From Opitutaceae bacterium (GTDB taxonomy: Bacteria; Verrucomicrobiota; Verrucomicrobiia; Opitutales; Opitutaceae), in assembly GCA_016711225.1 (NCBI GenBank), contig JADJTK010000008.1, positions 186,001 through 250,000 on the forward strand: 64,000 nt of DNA, read 5' to 3'. The translations under genes were made by a program, and so were the position numbers. Positions 8,450-18,011 of the stretch are shown piece after piece (position 1 is the stretch's first letter; the number at the start of each line of letters is the position of its first letter). A model generated the notes under the pieces. The model searched no databases, had not been told where the DNA came from, and worked only from the letters and a program-made list of their open reading frames with translations.

Positions 8450-8725
8450 CCACGCGCAAGGGCTCCACCCGGCACCAACCGCTCGAAGTCGTGCGCCACG
8501 ACCTCTTCGAAGCGCAGGCTCTCCATAGAAGCCGCGCGCGCCTCGCGCGCAGGTGCGGCCCAATACGGTGTCGAGGCGGGCGGGCACCGCCCCGATGAGC
8601 AACTCGTCGTCCACCGGCTCCTCGCCCAGTTCGTGCTCGAGCACGGCGATGCGCGCCCCACCCTGCGCCCCCGCCAGCAGCCGTTGCAGAAGCGGGCACG
8701 AGGTGGAGATTGCCTCATCGGGGCC
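8450..8725 (-). pseudogene. Decayed fragment of a CobW/COG0523-type GTPase
   Basis: On the minus strand one frame reads LLQRLLAGAQGGARIAVLEH followed by ELGEEPVDDELL. This closely resembles the start of CobW-family metal-chaperone GTPases (TTLLNRLL...G-RIAVIENEFGE-GIDDEL). The expected P-loop (GFLGSGKTT) is replaced by GPDEAISTSCP, and the frame breaks after about 60 codons. A further piece, FEEVVAHDFERLVPG, continues in another frame. There is no start codon or intact domain, so this is probably a remnant. The rest of the gap (8339-8450 and 8726-8920) holds no gene I can support. Confidence 0.4.
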
Positions 8726-8920
8726 GTTTTAAGCATATGCCCCTTATTCAATCCACAAACCGCTGCCGCGAGGACCGCTTCGTCCCGAACATTGCGCCAC
8801 CATCGCCTCCCGTCCACGATCCACCACCGTGCCCACCTTAAACGAGCTCTCCGAGTGCAAAATCCTCGTGCTGGCCGCCGGCGCCACCTTCGGCTCCCGC
8901 TGAGCAACACAACCCCAACC

Positions 8921-9754
8921 ATGACCACCGTCACCCTCCTGGCCGAGAACACCGCCCGCGGCATGGGCGTATTGGGCGAGCACGGGCTCGCGTGGTGGAT
9001 CGACACCGGCACCCACCGCGTGCTCTTCGACACCGGCCAGGGGCTCGTGCTCGAATCCAACGCCCGCCGGCTCCGCGTCGACCTTGCCTCCGCCCATGCC
9101 ATCGCGCTCAGCCATGGGCACCTCGACCACGTTGGCGGACTCGAAGCCGCGTTGGCCGCCGCGCCGACGGCCACGCTTTATCTGCATCCACGCGCCACCG
9201 AGCCGAAGTTCACCGGCTCCGACGGCAAGCCGCAGGGCCGCTGCATCAGCGCCAAGTTCGTGGAGACGGAGGCGTTCCGCACGGGCGGGCGCCGCGTGGT
9301 CGCCTCGCGCGAACCGCAGGAGATCGCCCCGGGGGTGTGGACCACCGGCGAGGTGCCGCGAGTCAACGACTTCGAGGATGTCGGCGGGCCGTTCTTCCTC
9401 GACGAGGCGCTCACCCGACCCGACCCGATCCTCGACGACCAGACTGTGTTCTTCACCGCCCGCGAGGGCACGATCGTGGTGCTCGGCTGCGCGCATGCTG
9501 GAGTCGCGAATACCCTCGAACATATCCGCACCCTCACCCACGGCGCGCCACTGCACACCGTCGTGGGCGGCATGCATCTGGAGCGCGCGAGTGAGCGCCG
9601 TATGACGGAGACCTTCGCCGCGCTGCGCCGCCTCGGCGTGCAGCGCTTCGGTCCCAACCACTGTACCGGCATCGCCGCCACCGCGCTGTTCTGGCACGAG
9701 TTCCCCGGCCGCTGCATCCAGGCTTCCGCTGGCGTGCGGCTGCAGTTCGCGTGA
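8921..9754 (+). CDS. MBL-fold metallohydrolase
   Basis: The product has 277 residues and a metallo-beta-lactamase fold. Metal-binding motifs are visible: SHGHLDHVGG (HxHxDH, residues ~64-73), GCAHAGVANTLEHI near 188, GGMHLE near 215 and GPNHCTG near 244. This set matches the subgroup annotated as 7,8-dihydropterin-6-methyl-4-(beta-D-ribofuranosyl)aminobenzene 5'-phosphate synthase-like, whose bacterial members mostly have no proven substrate. The open frame extends far upstream, but the ATG at 8921 begins directly with the first strand (MTTVTLLAENTA). No signal peptide is present, so it acts in the cytoplasm. A decayed second copy of its N-terminal region is at 15409-15522. Confidence 0.85.
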   Translation: MTTVTLLAENTARGMGVLGEHGLAWWIDTGTHRVLFDTGQGLVLESNARRLRVDLASAHAIALSHGHLDHVGGLEAALAAAPTATLYLHPRATEPKFTGSDGKPQGRCISAKFVETEAFRTGGRRVVASREPQEIAPGVWTTGEVPRVNDFEDVGGPFFLDEALTRPDPILDDQTVFFTAREGTIVVLGCAHAGVANTLEHIRTLTHGAPLHTVVGGMHLERASERRMTETFAALRRLGVQRFGPNHCTGIAATALFWHEFPGRCIQASAGVRLQFA

Positions 9755-9873
9755 AGCGCCGGGGGGCCGGGCATTGGCTCAATCCCCGGATGCTCCGTTT
9801 CGCGGCAAGCCTGTACCGGCCGCGGCAGGTACAGAGGATCGACGCCGGTCTGCCTTCGCTCGGAACGCCCCGC

Positions 9874-11348
9874 TTAGGCCGGCACCGTGAGACCGAGCGC
9901 GCCGGTCATCACGCCGAAGAGGGCGTTGTTCTGCACTAGGCCGCCGATCACCTCGCTGCCGGGACCGAAGGCCGCCAACTCGGTGTAGTCGGTCGTGTGT
10001 TGCGTACCGGTCCAGCCCACGGAGGTGTAGTTGGCGAGAATCTGGCCGTAGGCGATCAGGGGGGCATTGCGCACCCGGTAGCCCTCCCGATGCTCCTTCT
10101 TGAGCGCGCGCCGCAGCAGTTCGATCTCGTCGGCCTCCAACGACAGCTCGGTGGCGGCATGCACGCGGTCGCGCACCTGCACGGCGGTGCTTTCGGGCCC
10201 GAGCCCGGCAAGTGTCCACACATTGGTCTGGCGAAACCGCGCCACGTGGTCGAAGCAGTCTTGCGTATCGCCATAACTACCGCCGCGGCTGGTAAAGCTG
10301 CCGCCCGCGCCATTGAGCCCGGGGTTGGCGTTGCCATGGTCGCTCGTGACTATGACGAGCGTGTCGTCGCGGCCGGCAGCGAAGGCGAGCGCCACACCCA
10401 CGGCATCGTCGAAAGCCAGCTGGTCAAAGAGCAGGCCCCCGATGTCGTTGGCGTGTGCGGCATGGTCGACGCGAGCGCCTTCGATCTGCAGCACGAAGCC
10501 TCGCTCCTTGGTGGCCAACCGCGCGAGCGCGACTTGCGCCATCTCGGCCAGCGTCGGCACCGCTGCTGCGAGCGCGGGATCAGCCCGGTGGTCGAGCGTG
10601 TACGGCAGATGATCGTCTCCAAACGTACCCAACAGCCGGCCGCCCGCGGAAGCGGCCCGTAGTCCGATGGCATCGCGCACCACCGTATAGTTGGCGCGGG
10701 CATAGTCGCCGAAGAGATCGCGCCGATCGGCCCGTTGCGCCGCATCGAAGAACTTCGCACCGCCACCGAGCAACACGTCGACGCCGACCTCCAAATACTG
10801 CTCGGCAATGATGCCTTCGTCGGCCCGAGCCTCCACCTGCGCGGCGAAGCCGGCCGGCGTGGCGTGGGTGATCGTGGCGGTGGTGACCAAGCCGGTGCCC
10901 TTCCCCGCCGCACGCGCGAGCCGCAGGATCGGCGTCTGCGGGCTCCCATCGGGGGCGAAGTTGATCGCACCGTTCTTCACCTTATGCCCGCACCCCAGGC
11001 CGAAGACGCCGCCGCGGAGTCGGTCACCGGAGAGTTGGCCGAACAGGTGTCCATGAGCGCGCGCCGCAGGTCGGGCCGGTCGTAGAGGCCCAGCCAATGG
11101 GTGCCCCTGCCCTCCTGCCGGCGCCGGTGGCGCTCGGCCATCGTCAAGGTGCCCAGGCTCATACCGTCACTGACCAGGAAGATCACATTACGCGCGCGTC
11201 CCGCAGCGGTGGTGGTGGGAATCGGCGGCTGCCCGTGCAGCGACGGGGTAAGCAGCAGCGCGCCACCGGCCAAGCCGGTGCGCAGGAAATCACGGCGGGA
11301 AAACGAATTCACCGCAGCAGGTTGCGGGGTTCTGTTGCCGGAATCCAC
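9874..11348 (-). CDS. Alkaline phosphatase, Tat-exported, with one frameshift
   Basis: Two overlapping frames together encode one ~490-residue alkaline phosphatase of the PhoA superfamily. The N-terminal piece has a twin-arginine signal (SRRDFLRTGLAGGALLL), the metal-binding Asp in VIFLVSDGMS and the nucleophile serine in VTDSAAASSAWG. The C-terminal piece continues CGHKVKNGAINFAPDG and carries IEGARVDHAAHAND, IVTSDHGNANPG and TGTQHTTDYTEL, the remaining zinc and magnesium ligands. The break lies in the CCCC run at 10993-10996, where adding one base restores the frame. It frees phosphate outside the cytoplasmic membrane. The start may be the GTG at 11348 or, more typical of Tat signals, the GTG at 11312. 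It follows the secreted nuclease gene by 111 bases, fitting a phosphate-scavenging operon. Confidence 0.85.
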
Positions 11349-11361
11349 GCTGGAATCAACC

Positions 11362-11379
11362 CGTCACACCGATGTGACG
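11362..11379. promoter_or_regulatory. Perfect 7-base inverted repeat upstream of the alkaline phosphatase
   Basis: CGTCACA and TGTGACG flank CCGA, 14 bases before the GTG at 11348. The half site TGTGAC(G/A) also appears in the direct repeats of the Pho-box-like site at 15389, but here it is inverted. It could be an operator; this is inference from symmetry and position only. Confidence 0.35.
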
Positions 11380-11459
11380 CGGCGGCTTCGGCAACGGCGG
11401 TGGGCGGCCGAGCGCGATGGAGTTCGCGCTCGTTGATCAGGGCCGTGAAAGGGCACCGC

Positions 11460-14327
11460 TCACGGCGCGGCGATTTGCAGGCGAACGAAGAATTGCGGCT
11501 CGTCGATCGGGAAAACGAGGGCGAGCGTCTCGGTGTCGAGGGTGCTCGCTTCCACAACAGGCAGGGAGCCGACGTCGCTCCAAGAGACGAGGTCCGTGGA
11601 GGTTTGCACCAGGTAGGTCACGCCCGTAACGATCTTGGGCCGCGTAAAGCGGAAGACCGCTTGGCCGCCTTCGAGTACGAGCGTCGGCAGTCCGGCGGTG
11701 TCCGGCGTGTGCGGGGCGAGCCCGAGCGCGAACTCGACCAAGTTGGAGAGCCCATCGCCGTCGGGGTCGGCGCTGGCGAGGGAATCTTCGCCGGAAAGTG
11801 GCCACGCGGCGACCCAACCGGCGTAGGTCCGCACGACCTTGACCGTGGCGGCGGCGCTGGTGGCAGCGCCGGCGTCGTTGGCGACAACCACGTCGTAGCT
11901 CGCGGCGTCGGCGGGTTGGACGGCGGTGAGTTGGAGCGTGGCGGCATCGCCGCCGGTAGCGAGCGGGAGGCCGTCCTTGCGCCACTGGTAGGTAAACGGT
12001 GAGGATCCGGCGGTGGTGACACCGAGTGTGACCGTGCTGCCGCGTTCGGCGTTCTGACTGGACGGAGACACAGTGATCGTCGGCATGGTGACGGTGCCGA
12101 GCGTGACGGTGAGATCGTCGATGCGCCAGTTGGCGGTGCCGACCGCCGGGCTGCCGCTGCCGTTGTAGCCGTAGATTCGGACGGCGAGCGGCGCGCCGGT
12201 CGCCGCGGCAACCATGGTCGTGGTCGGCGTGTGCCAAAGCCATTTGCCGTCGTTGGCGAACGTGCTCGTGGCCAGCGGCGCAGCGAAACCATCAACGCTA
12301 GTGTAGATGGCGTAGGCTTGCGGCCCCGTGCCGGTACTGCGGTTGCCAAAGGCGAGGGAGTGGAGCGAGAGCTTGGTCCCGGCGCTCGGAGCCAAGGTGA
12401 ACGTAAAGTAGGTCGAGCCGCCCGCAGTGGTGGCAAGCGCACCGAGCTTGGCAGCGGCGCCGGCATTGTTCGCACCGGAAGCGCCGGCATAGGTGCCGTT
12501 CGAGCCGGACGAGTTGGAGGTGGTGTTGATCAGGTCGGTCGTGCCGTTGTTGTTGCCTTGGTCGAGCGCGCCCCCGGTCACGTTGGCGGGAAGGCCGGAG
12601 GGCGTAGCCACTTCCTCGGTCGTCGAGGGGCCGAAGGTCCAGAGCAGCAGGCTGGTCGGCGGCGCGACGGTCACGGCCACGGTCGCCGCTTCGCTGACGG
12701 CCAGGCCGGCCGCGCCATCGGGGAGCGTATTGGTGACCACGACGTCATAGTCGCCGGAGTCGGCGATCGCGACACCGGTCAGCGTGAGGGTGGCGCTGCC
12801 AGCACCGGAGACGATGCCGCCATCGGCAAGCGGAAGCCCATTCCTGCGCCAACGGTAGGCGAGCGGCGCGGTGCCCTTGGCGGCGACGGTGAGCTCGACG
12901 GTCGCCCCGACGGAGGTGAACCGTCCCGATGGGTCGGAGACGATGAGCGGGGCCGTCGGAGTGACCACGAGGGTCGCGGTGGCGCTGAGCGTAGCATCCT
13001 GGGCGTTGGAGACCGACACGGTGTAATCGCCCGCGTCGTCCGCCTGCACGTTGGGCAGCGAGAGCTCGGGCACGGTGGTGATCCCGAGCGACTCGGTGCC
13101 CCGGAACCATTCGTAGGCCAACGGCGGCGTGCCCGTCGCGACGACGGTGAAGGTGACGGTGTCGCCGGCCACCGCGGTGCGGCTGCCGGGTGCGGCGACG
13201 ATCACCGGCGGGCCGCCAATCGTGAGCGAGGCCGGGGCGCTGGTGACGGCGCCCACGGAGTTGCTCACCACCACAGAGTAGCTGCCCACATCGTTGAAAG
13301 AGACCGGATCGATGATCAGGCTCCCCCCAATGGCGTCGGTGATCGCGATGGAGTTCTTGCGCCACTGGTATGCAAGCGTGGCGTTGCCGACAGCCTCGAC
13401 CGAGAAGGTGACACGACCACCGAGGGTGGTGGACTGGGCGGCCGGTTGGGTCGTGATCGTGGGCGCACCGGTGACGATCTGGCCATCGACTTTGGCCTTA
13501 AGGGTCGATGCCAGGCCGGACGGGAGGGCGCGAAAGAACGTGTATCCGGTTGCGGCCTCGAGGGAGGCAACGGAGGTCACATAGTCGGACCAGTTGGAGC
13601 TGACGCTGTTGGTGTTGGGCGTGTTGAGCGCGATTACACGGGTGGAGGCGTCGATGCGCTCAAGGGCGGTGCCGGCACCGTCTGGGACAACGACGGCGAT
13701 CTTCCACACATGGTCGGGAATCGCAGTATTGCTGGGGCCGACCGTGGTGCCACCGAAGCTGTACGGGCCGCAAAGAATCAATACTTCGTTGCCGGCGCTC
13801 GCGAGGGTGCGGCAATAACCTTCGAAGGTGTTCCACAGCCCCTGGTTGTTGCGCGAGGCCTGGGGCAGGATGTTCGACATGTAGAACACCGTCCAGTTGT
13901 CCGTGAGGCTGCCGGTGCGATCGGCCGAGGGGCACATGTGGCCGCGGTCGTAGACGGCACCGCCATCGTAGGTCGAGGTGCTGACGGCAGTGAAGGTGCC
14001 GGGAAGGCCGGGGTCGGCGGCCCATTTGTTGGTGCGGGAGACGTTGCCGAAATCGATGCCGCTGAGGCTCCAGCTCACCCAGTTGGGCCCGCGGCGGGTG
14101 TCGCTGTAATCCATCGCGTACTGATCACGCTTGATCAGATAATGATCGTGATCGGCGTCATAGTCGGCGACGGGCGTCGGATCGCCGAGCACCATCTGGT
14201 ACTCGATGCCAAGCTTCGCGGAACTCGCGAGGGCGGCGAACAGGCCGAGGGCGGCGAGGATGATCGACCGGCAGCGGAGCGTCGCGCGCACCAAACCGGT
14301 CCGCGTGTGGGCGGCGGAGCTGAACAT
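11460..14327 (-). CDS. Secreted DNA/RNA non-specific endonuclease with Ig-like domains
   Basis: The product has 955 residues with an N-terminal signal segment (residues ~20-37, IILAALGLFAALASSAK). Residues ~45-270 form a NUC1-type nuclease with the active motif YDRGHMCPSADR (His130 as general base) and the magnesium-site asparagine in MSNILPQASRNNQG. Three Ig-like domains follow, starting at APTITTQPA, PPVIVAAPG and APLIVSDPS (~290-560). A lectin-like or anchor-type region comes next, then a fourth Ig-like domain from MPTITVSPSSQ (~760). The C-terminus has DPDGDGLSNLVEFALGLAP, a module shared with the FN3 protein at 38226. Such enzymes degrade extracellular nucleic acid. Its place between a PEP-CTERM protein and an alkaline phosphatase suggests phosphate recovery from DNA. 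Confidence 0.88.
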   Translation of the reverse strand: MFSSAAHTRTGLVRATLRCRSIILAALGLFAALASSAKLGIEYQMVLGDPTPVADYDADHDHYLIKRDQYAMDYSDTRRGPNWVSWSLSGIDFGNVSRTNKWAADPGLPGTFTAVSTSTYDGGAVYDRGHMCPSADRTGSLTDNWTVFYMSNILPQASRNNQGLWNTFEGYCRTLASAGNEVLILCGPYSFGGTTVGPSNTAIPDHVWKIAVVVPDGAGTALERIDASTRVIALNTPNTNSVSSNWSDYVTSVASLEAATGYTFFRALPSGLASTLKAKVDGQIVTGAPTITTQPAAQSTTLGGRVTFSVEAVGNATLAYQWRKNSIAITDAIGGSLIIDPVSFNDVGSYSVVVSNSVGAVTSAPASLTIGGPPVIVAAPGSRTAVAGDTVTFTVVATGTPPLAYEWFRGTESLGITTVPELSLPNVQADDAGDYTVSVSNAQDATLSATATLVVTPTAPLIVSDPSGRFTSVGATVELTVAAKGTAPLAYRWRRNGLPLADGGIVSGAGSATLTLTGVAIADSGDYDVVVTNTLPDGAAGLAVSEAATVAVTVAPPTSLLLWTFGPSTTEEVATPSGLPANVTGGALDQGNNNGTTDLINTTSNSSGSNGTYAGASGANNAGAAAKLGALATTAGGSTYFTFTLAPSAGTKLSLHSLAFGNRSTGTGPQAYAIYTSVDGFAAPLATSTFANDGKWLWHTPTTTMVAAATGAPLAVRIYGYNGSGSPAVGTANWRIDDLTVTLGTVTMPTITVSPSSQNAERGSTVTLGVTTAGSSPFTYQWRKDGLPLATGGDAATLQLTAVQPADAASYDVVVANDAGAATSAAATVKVVRTYAGWVAAWPLSGEDSLASADPDGDGLSNLVEFALGLAPHTPDTAGLPTLVLEGGQAVFRFTRPKIVTGVTYLVQTSTDLVSWSDVGSLPVVEASTLDTETLALVFPIDEPQFFVRLQIAAP

Positions 14328-14441
14328 GGAGTGAAGAGCTGGAGTGCGGTGGCCGACCTACGAGCCCGGGGCGGCTCTACAGAGACGGAAGAGGCGCTTC
14401 CGCGACGCGAAGCCGCCAGAAGCAGGAACGAAAACGAGGCC

Positions 14442-15215
14442 TCAGCGGCGGAAGCGGCGAACGGCGACCAGACCGAGCGCAAGCGCGCCGAGGATCATCG
14501 CATAGGTCGACGGCTCGGGGATGACGGCGCCGGTAACTCTGATGTCGTCTACGCCGATCCACTCGTCATTTCCGACGGCGTTGGTGGTGATCACGCGGAA
14601 TTGCACCAGGCTCAGGTTGCTGAAAGCGTCATCTGCGACAGATACCGCAGTCTCTTGCGCGGCGAGACTCGGCCCGGTGGAGGCATCGGCCACGAATCCG
14701 GCCGCGAGATTGGCCCATGTTCCGGTCGATCCGGTTCGGAATTGGAGTGCAACAGACTGGACTGCGTTGTCCGTCGAGCCATCGATGTCGCGAAGTGTAT
14801 ACGAAACGTTGATGGATTGGTATCCGAGTGTCGAAAGCCCGAACAGGAGATAAGGTGCATCGGCCGTCCCGGACCCGGTCAGCGCGATCGTCGGATTGGT
14901 GAGTGCATCGAACTCGGCCAGCCCGCCCGTCATGAACGTATTCGGGTTGGTCTGGTTGGCGTTCACGTCGAGGAGGGGACTGGCGTCGTCGGACGTGAGG
15001 GTTTGCGGATCCGTGCCGGCGCTCCCGGTGAGACTGTCACCGCGAAAACCGACGATACCGGTCCCGGTCGTGCCATTCCACAAGCCCGACCAATCGTCAT
15101 TGACGGTGATCAAGGCCGTATTCGCCCAATCTTGGGAGAACAACGTGCTTTGTGCCTGAAGTGAAGCCACCAGAAGGGTGCCGGAGGCCAACAAGGCGGC
15201 AGTGATGCGTTTCAT
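14442..15215 (-). CDS. PEP-CTERM sorted exported protein
   Basis: The product has 257 residues from the ATG at 15215. It has a Sec signal (MKRITAALLASGTLLVASLQ) and ends with a classic PEP-CTERM: IPEPSTYAMILGALALGLVA followed by RRFRR. This tripartite tail (PEP motif, membrane helix, basic end) is known to be recognised by exosortase, and an exosortase is encoded at 43091-44116. The central ~200 residues are rich in Thr, Ser and Asp and appear as a beta-sandwich of unknown function. An ATG four codons upstream (15227) is possible. The gene is 115 bases upstream of the secreted nuclease on the same strand and downstream of a Pho-box-like site. Confidence 0.88.
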   Translation of the reverse strand: MKRITAALLASGTLLVASLQAQSTLFSQDWANTALITVNDDWSGLWNGTTGTGIVGFRGDSLTGSAGTDPQTLTSDDASPLLDVNANQTNPNTFMTGGLAEFDALTNPTIALTGSGTADAPYLLFGLSTLGYQSINVSYTLRDIDGSTDNAVQSVALQFRTGSTGTWANLAAGFVADASTGPSLAAQETAVSVADDAFSNLSLVQFRVITTNAVGNDEWIGVDDIRVTGAVIPEPSTYAMILGALALGLVAVRRFRR

Positions 15216-15388
15216 GAGGAAGGGCATGCAGGGCTTGGGTGTGGTTAGGGAAGTCTCTCGCGTGTCCGCGCAAAAAGGTGCCGCGGACTGGGCCGACCAT
15301 CACGAATCCTGCAGGGATTGCCTGCAGCCGACAGCCGGCAACGGGGCAATGGTTGAGGCACAAGTCTTCCGGATGCACCATCATAAAA

Positions 15389-15406
15389 GTGACATTTGTG
15401 TGACAG
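15389..15406 (-). promoter_or_regulatory. Pho-box-like direct repeat
   Basis: On the minus strand this reads CTGTCAC-ACAA-ATGTCAC. Two 7-base direct repeats with an 11-base period match the well-known PhoB box (CTGTCAT-N4-CTGTCAT) at most positions. It lies 174 bases upstream of the start at 15215, ahead of the PEP-CTERM protein, nuclease and alkaline phosphatase genes. Phosphate control of these genes is inferred. Confidence 0.5.
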
Positions 15407-15408
15407 CC

Positions 15409-15522
15409 GTGGCGTGGATGATCCGCGGAGACTCGCCCCCAGCACGCACCGCTTGCTCTTCGCCGCCGACCCGACCGTCGTACTCGAGTCCAACGCCCCC
15501 CGGCCCGGTCGTCGACCTCGCG
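15409..15522 (+). pseudogene. Decayed fragment of the MBL hydrolase N-terminal region
   Basis: Read from 15409 with small shifts, the sequence gives VAWMIRGDS, STHRLLFAADPTVVLESNAP and, after a shift, VVDLA. The intact gene at 8921 encodes LAWWIDTGTHRVLFDTGQ followed by GLVLESNARRLRVDLA. The DNA is also clearly similar (GCTCTTCG, CTCGAGTCCAACGCCC). No start codon or downstream domain survives. The rest of the gap, 15523-15689, shows nothing I can identify. Confidence 0.5.
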
Positions 15523-15689
15523 TTTCTGGCACAGGTTCACAAGCCACCGCGTACACGCCCCGACTGGCGGGCAGTTGCCGTTCGGGTGAGACCAGCCCTC
15601 CCGTTCCTTCAACGGCGCCCAGCACGCATTGAAGACGAGGAACGGGCGGACGGAAGGTGGCGGTAGACCTGTAGGGCGAGACTCAGGGA

Positions 15690-17714
15690 TCAGCCGAGTG
15701 GGATGACGAATAGCACGCAACTTAGCGCGGGGACTTCGAGCGGGCGGGCGGTCTCGATGCCATCGGTGCGGACAATGTCGACGGTGCGAGCTTGGCCCGG
15801 GGTGTTGAACGCGCGTTCGTCGCTGCCGGCGATGGTCCAAGCCGAGGCCGGACCGGCGCTCTTGCGACCGGCCAACGCCAGCGGCAGCGCCTGCGCCGTG
15901 CTGGTTGGGTTGACGACGGCCACGGTGAGCGCACGACCGTCGGCGGTAAGCGCGGCGGCGATATCGAGCGGGCCGAAGTCGCCGGCAAGCTTGAGCGGCA
16001 AGGTGCCGAAGTGGGCGCGGTACATCTGGAGGACGAGGCCGGTGCTCTCCATCTCAGCGGCGGTGCGGGTGGTCTTGATGGCGCCGATCACGTTCACCGT
16101 CTGCGCGTAGTGCGCCATCTGAACGATGTCGCTTTGGCGGAAGAACTCGTGGAGGCCCACGGCCACGCCGAGCGCATCGGCAAGGTCGTAGCGACAGCCG
16201 AGTTCCCCAAAGGTGTATTCGCGATGCCAGTAATTCCATTCATCCATCGCGATCGGGACGATGCGACCCTTCAGCTCGGGACGTCCGCTCTGGAAGGCGC
16301 GGTGCTGGTCGGCGACATTGCGGATCGCAGTGCGCAGCAGGCCGACGTGGGTCTCGAGCGTCGCGCGACCGGTGTCAGGTTCCCACGGAAGGCGGCCGGC
16401 ATAGACGTGTTCGGAGATCAGGTCCATGCGGTCGGCGCAGGCGAGCAACATGCCTTCGGACCAGCCGAGACCGCGCTTCACCTGCTCCGGGTCGTTGTCC
16501 TTGTTAATACGGCCGATCGCGCCGACGCCAACCAGAACCAGCGAGGCGTCGGCCTCGTGCATGGCCTGGGCAACGAGGTTGTGCTTCAGCGCATACTGCT
16601 GGAGCGGCATGAAGCCGAGCTGCCAGGGGCCGAACATCTCGTTGCCCACGCACCAGTGCTTCACGCCGTAGGCTGCGGCGTGGCCGTTCTTGGCGCGCCA
16701 AGCGCCCGCGAGTGAGTCGGCGGAGCCGTTGCAGTACTCAACCCATTGGGCGGCGGAGTAGGCGTCGCCAAAACCGGTGTTGGCGGCAATCATCGGCGTG
16801 GCGCCGATCTCGCGGCAGAAGGCGAGAAACTCGTCGGTGCCAAAGTCGTTGTGCTCGATGCCGGTCCACGCCGGGTTGCCGCGCGGCGGGCGGCGGTCGC
16901 GGTCGCCGATACCGTCGCGCCAGTCGTAACCGCTCACGAAGTTGCCGCCCGGCCAGCGGTAGAGAGGGCTGTCAAGTTGCTTAAGCAACGCGAGCGTATC
17001 GCGGCGCAGGCCGCGGACATTGTCGCCGGGCATGAGTGAGACGGTGCCAATGCGGGCGTCAGCCTCCTGCACGCGCAGTTCAAGAATTGCTTCATCGGTA
17101 CGGCCGAGGGAACGGAGGACGAAAGGCTGCCGGCTGTAATCCCCGGGCTTGAAGGTGAGCCGCTGAGTCGCGCGCTCGGCGGGGCTGTCGCCCCAAGCAA
17201 GGACGACCTCGATGGTGGTTGGCCGGGGGCCGGCAGAGCAGGCCCAGACATAACCGACATAGTCTAAACCCGATACAACCCCGAGCTTGTGGTGGCGGAT
17301 GCCGTGGCCGGCCCGGATCCGAGGCGAGTGGGCGCCGACGAACGCCTGCTCCTTGGTCATCTCCACACCGGTGGGCGCACCGACAATTTCCCAAGGCGAA
17401 GCTACGAGCGCCGGGAACGCCGACTGTTGCAGGTTTCCGACGTTGAAATCGGAGGTGCCTGCGGTGGGTTTGAGTCCGCGGTACGGTGCGAATTCCGCGG
17501 TGATGGGGAAGTAGAACTTCCGGTCCTCGAGCATCTCGGCCCAGATGCCTCCATAGATGCAGCGGCCGAGGTGTTCGATGAATTGCCCGTAGATGAACGG
17601 GTTGATCGGCGCGGCAGTGGCCGCGGTGTCGAGCTGCACGGCAGGAGCGGTGGTAGCGGCCGTCAGGCCGGGGGTGGCGAGACCGAGGGCAAGGAGGAGC
17701 GAAGCTTTTTTCAT
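15690..17714 (-). CDS. Alpha-L-arabinofuranosidase, GH51, exported
   Basis: The product has 674 residues from the ATG at 17714 and starts with a Sec signal (MKKASLLLALGLATPGLTAA). The mature part opens with INPFIYGQFIEHLGRCIYGG, the GH51 N-terminal barrel signature. The acid/base is Glu359 in VGNEMFGPWQ and the nucleophile is Glu492 in MDEWNYWHREY. The C-terminal beta-sandwich ends ETARPLEVPALSCVLFVIP. It removes arabinose side chains from plant or algal polysaccharides, in the periplasm or outside. The frame stays open another 216 codons upstream, but that part has no protein character and runs opposite the next gene, so it was excluded. The gene stands alone. Confidence 0.92.
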   Translation of the reverse strand: MKKASLLLALGLATPGLTAATTAPAVQLDTAATAAPINPFIYGQFIEHLGRCIYGGIWAEMLEDRKFYFPITAEFAPYRGLKPTAGTSDFNVGNLQQSAFPALVASPWEIVGAPTGVEMTKEQAFVGAHSPRIRAGHGIRHHKLGVVSGLDYVGYVWACSAGPRPTTIEVVLAWGDSPAERATQRLTFKPGDYSRQPFVLRSLGRTDEAILELRVQEADARIGTVSLMPGDNVRGLRRDTLALLKQLDSPLYRWPGGNFVSGYDWRDGIGDRDRRPPRGNPAWTGIEHNDFGTDEFLAFCREIGATPMIAANTGFGDAYSAAQWVEYCNGSADSLAGAWRAKNGHAAAYGVKHWCVGNEMFGPWQLGFMPLQQYALKHNLVAQAMHEADASLVLVGVGAIGRINKDNDPEQVKRGLGWSEGMLLACADRMDLISEHVYAGRLPWEPDTGRATLETHVGLLRTAIRNVADQHRAFQSGRPELKGRIVPIAMDEWNYWHREYTFGELGCRYDLADALGVAVGLHEFFRQSDIVQMAHYAQTVNVIGAIKTTRTAAEMESTGLVLQMYRAHFGTLPLKLAGDFGPLDIAAALTADGRALTVAVVNPTSTAQALPLALAGRKSAGPASAWTIAGSDERAFNTPGQARTVDIVRTDGIETARPLEVPALSCVLFVIPLG

Positions 17715-18011
17715 AAGGGGTAAGGGCACGGAGGGTTGCCGGGGGGACATGCCAGCCCACCACAAATTCACGCCGCTGCCAATGCTGCCGTCCGCCACGC
17801 CGCATTTAAAGCCGGCCTGCTTGGGCCGAATGCCGCGAACGAGTACCGCCCCGAGACCGGTGGCCGCTGCGGCGCACCGCGCAACAAGGGCTGCGCCGAT
17901 CATGAACCTCCACCTGCTCTGTAACGACAAACAGCCCCTTCGTCGCGATTGCCAAGACCCCGGAATCTGTGGCATCAAGTTCCCAGCCCAAATACGCAAA
18001 GGCCATCCACC
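17715..18011. other. Divergent promoter region between GH51 and GAF genes
   Basis: 297 bases separate the two divergent starts. I see no gene, repeat or convincing palindrome. Promoters for both genes must lie here. Confidence 0.4.

Noticed and set aside
12231..15164. 977-codon open frame on the plus strand opposite the nuclease and PEP-CTERM genes
   Set aside because: Its product is Gly/Arg-rich, has no domain, and mirrors the codon bias of the real genes on the other strand. It is a shadow frame in a high-GC genome.
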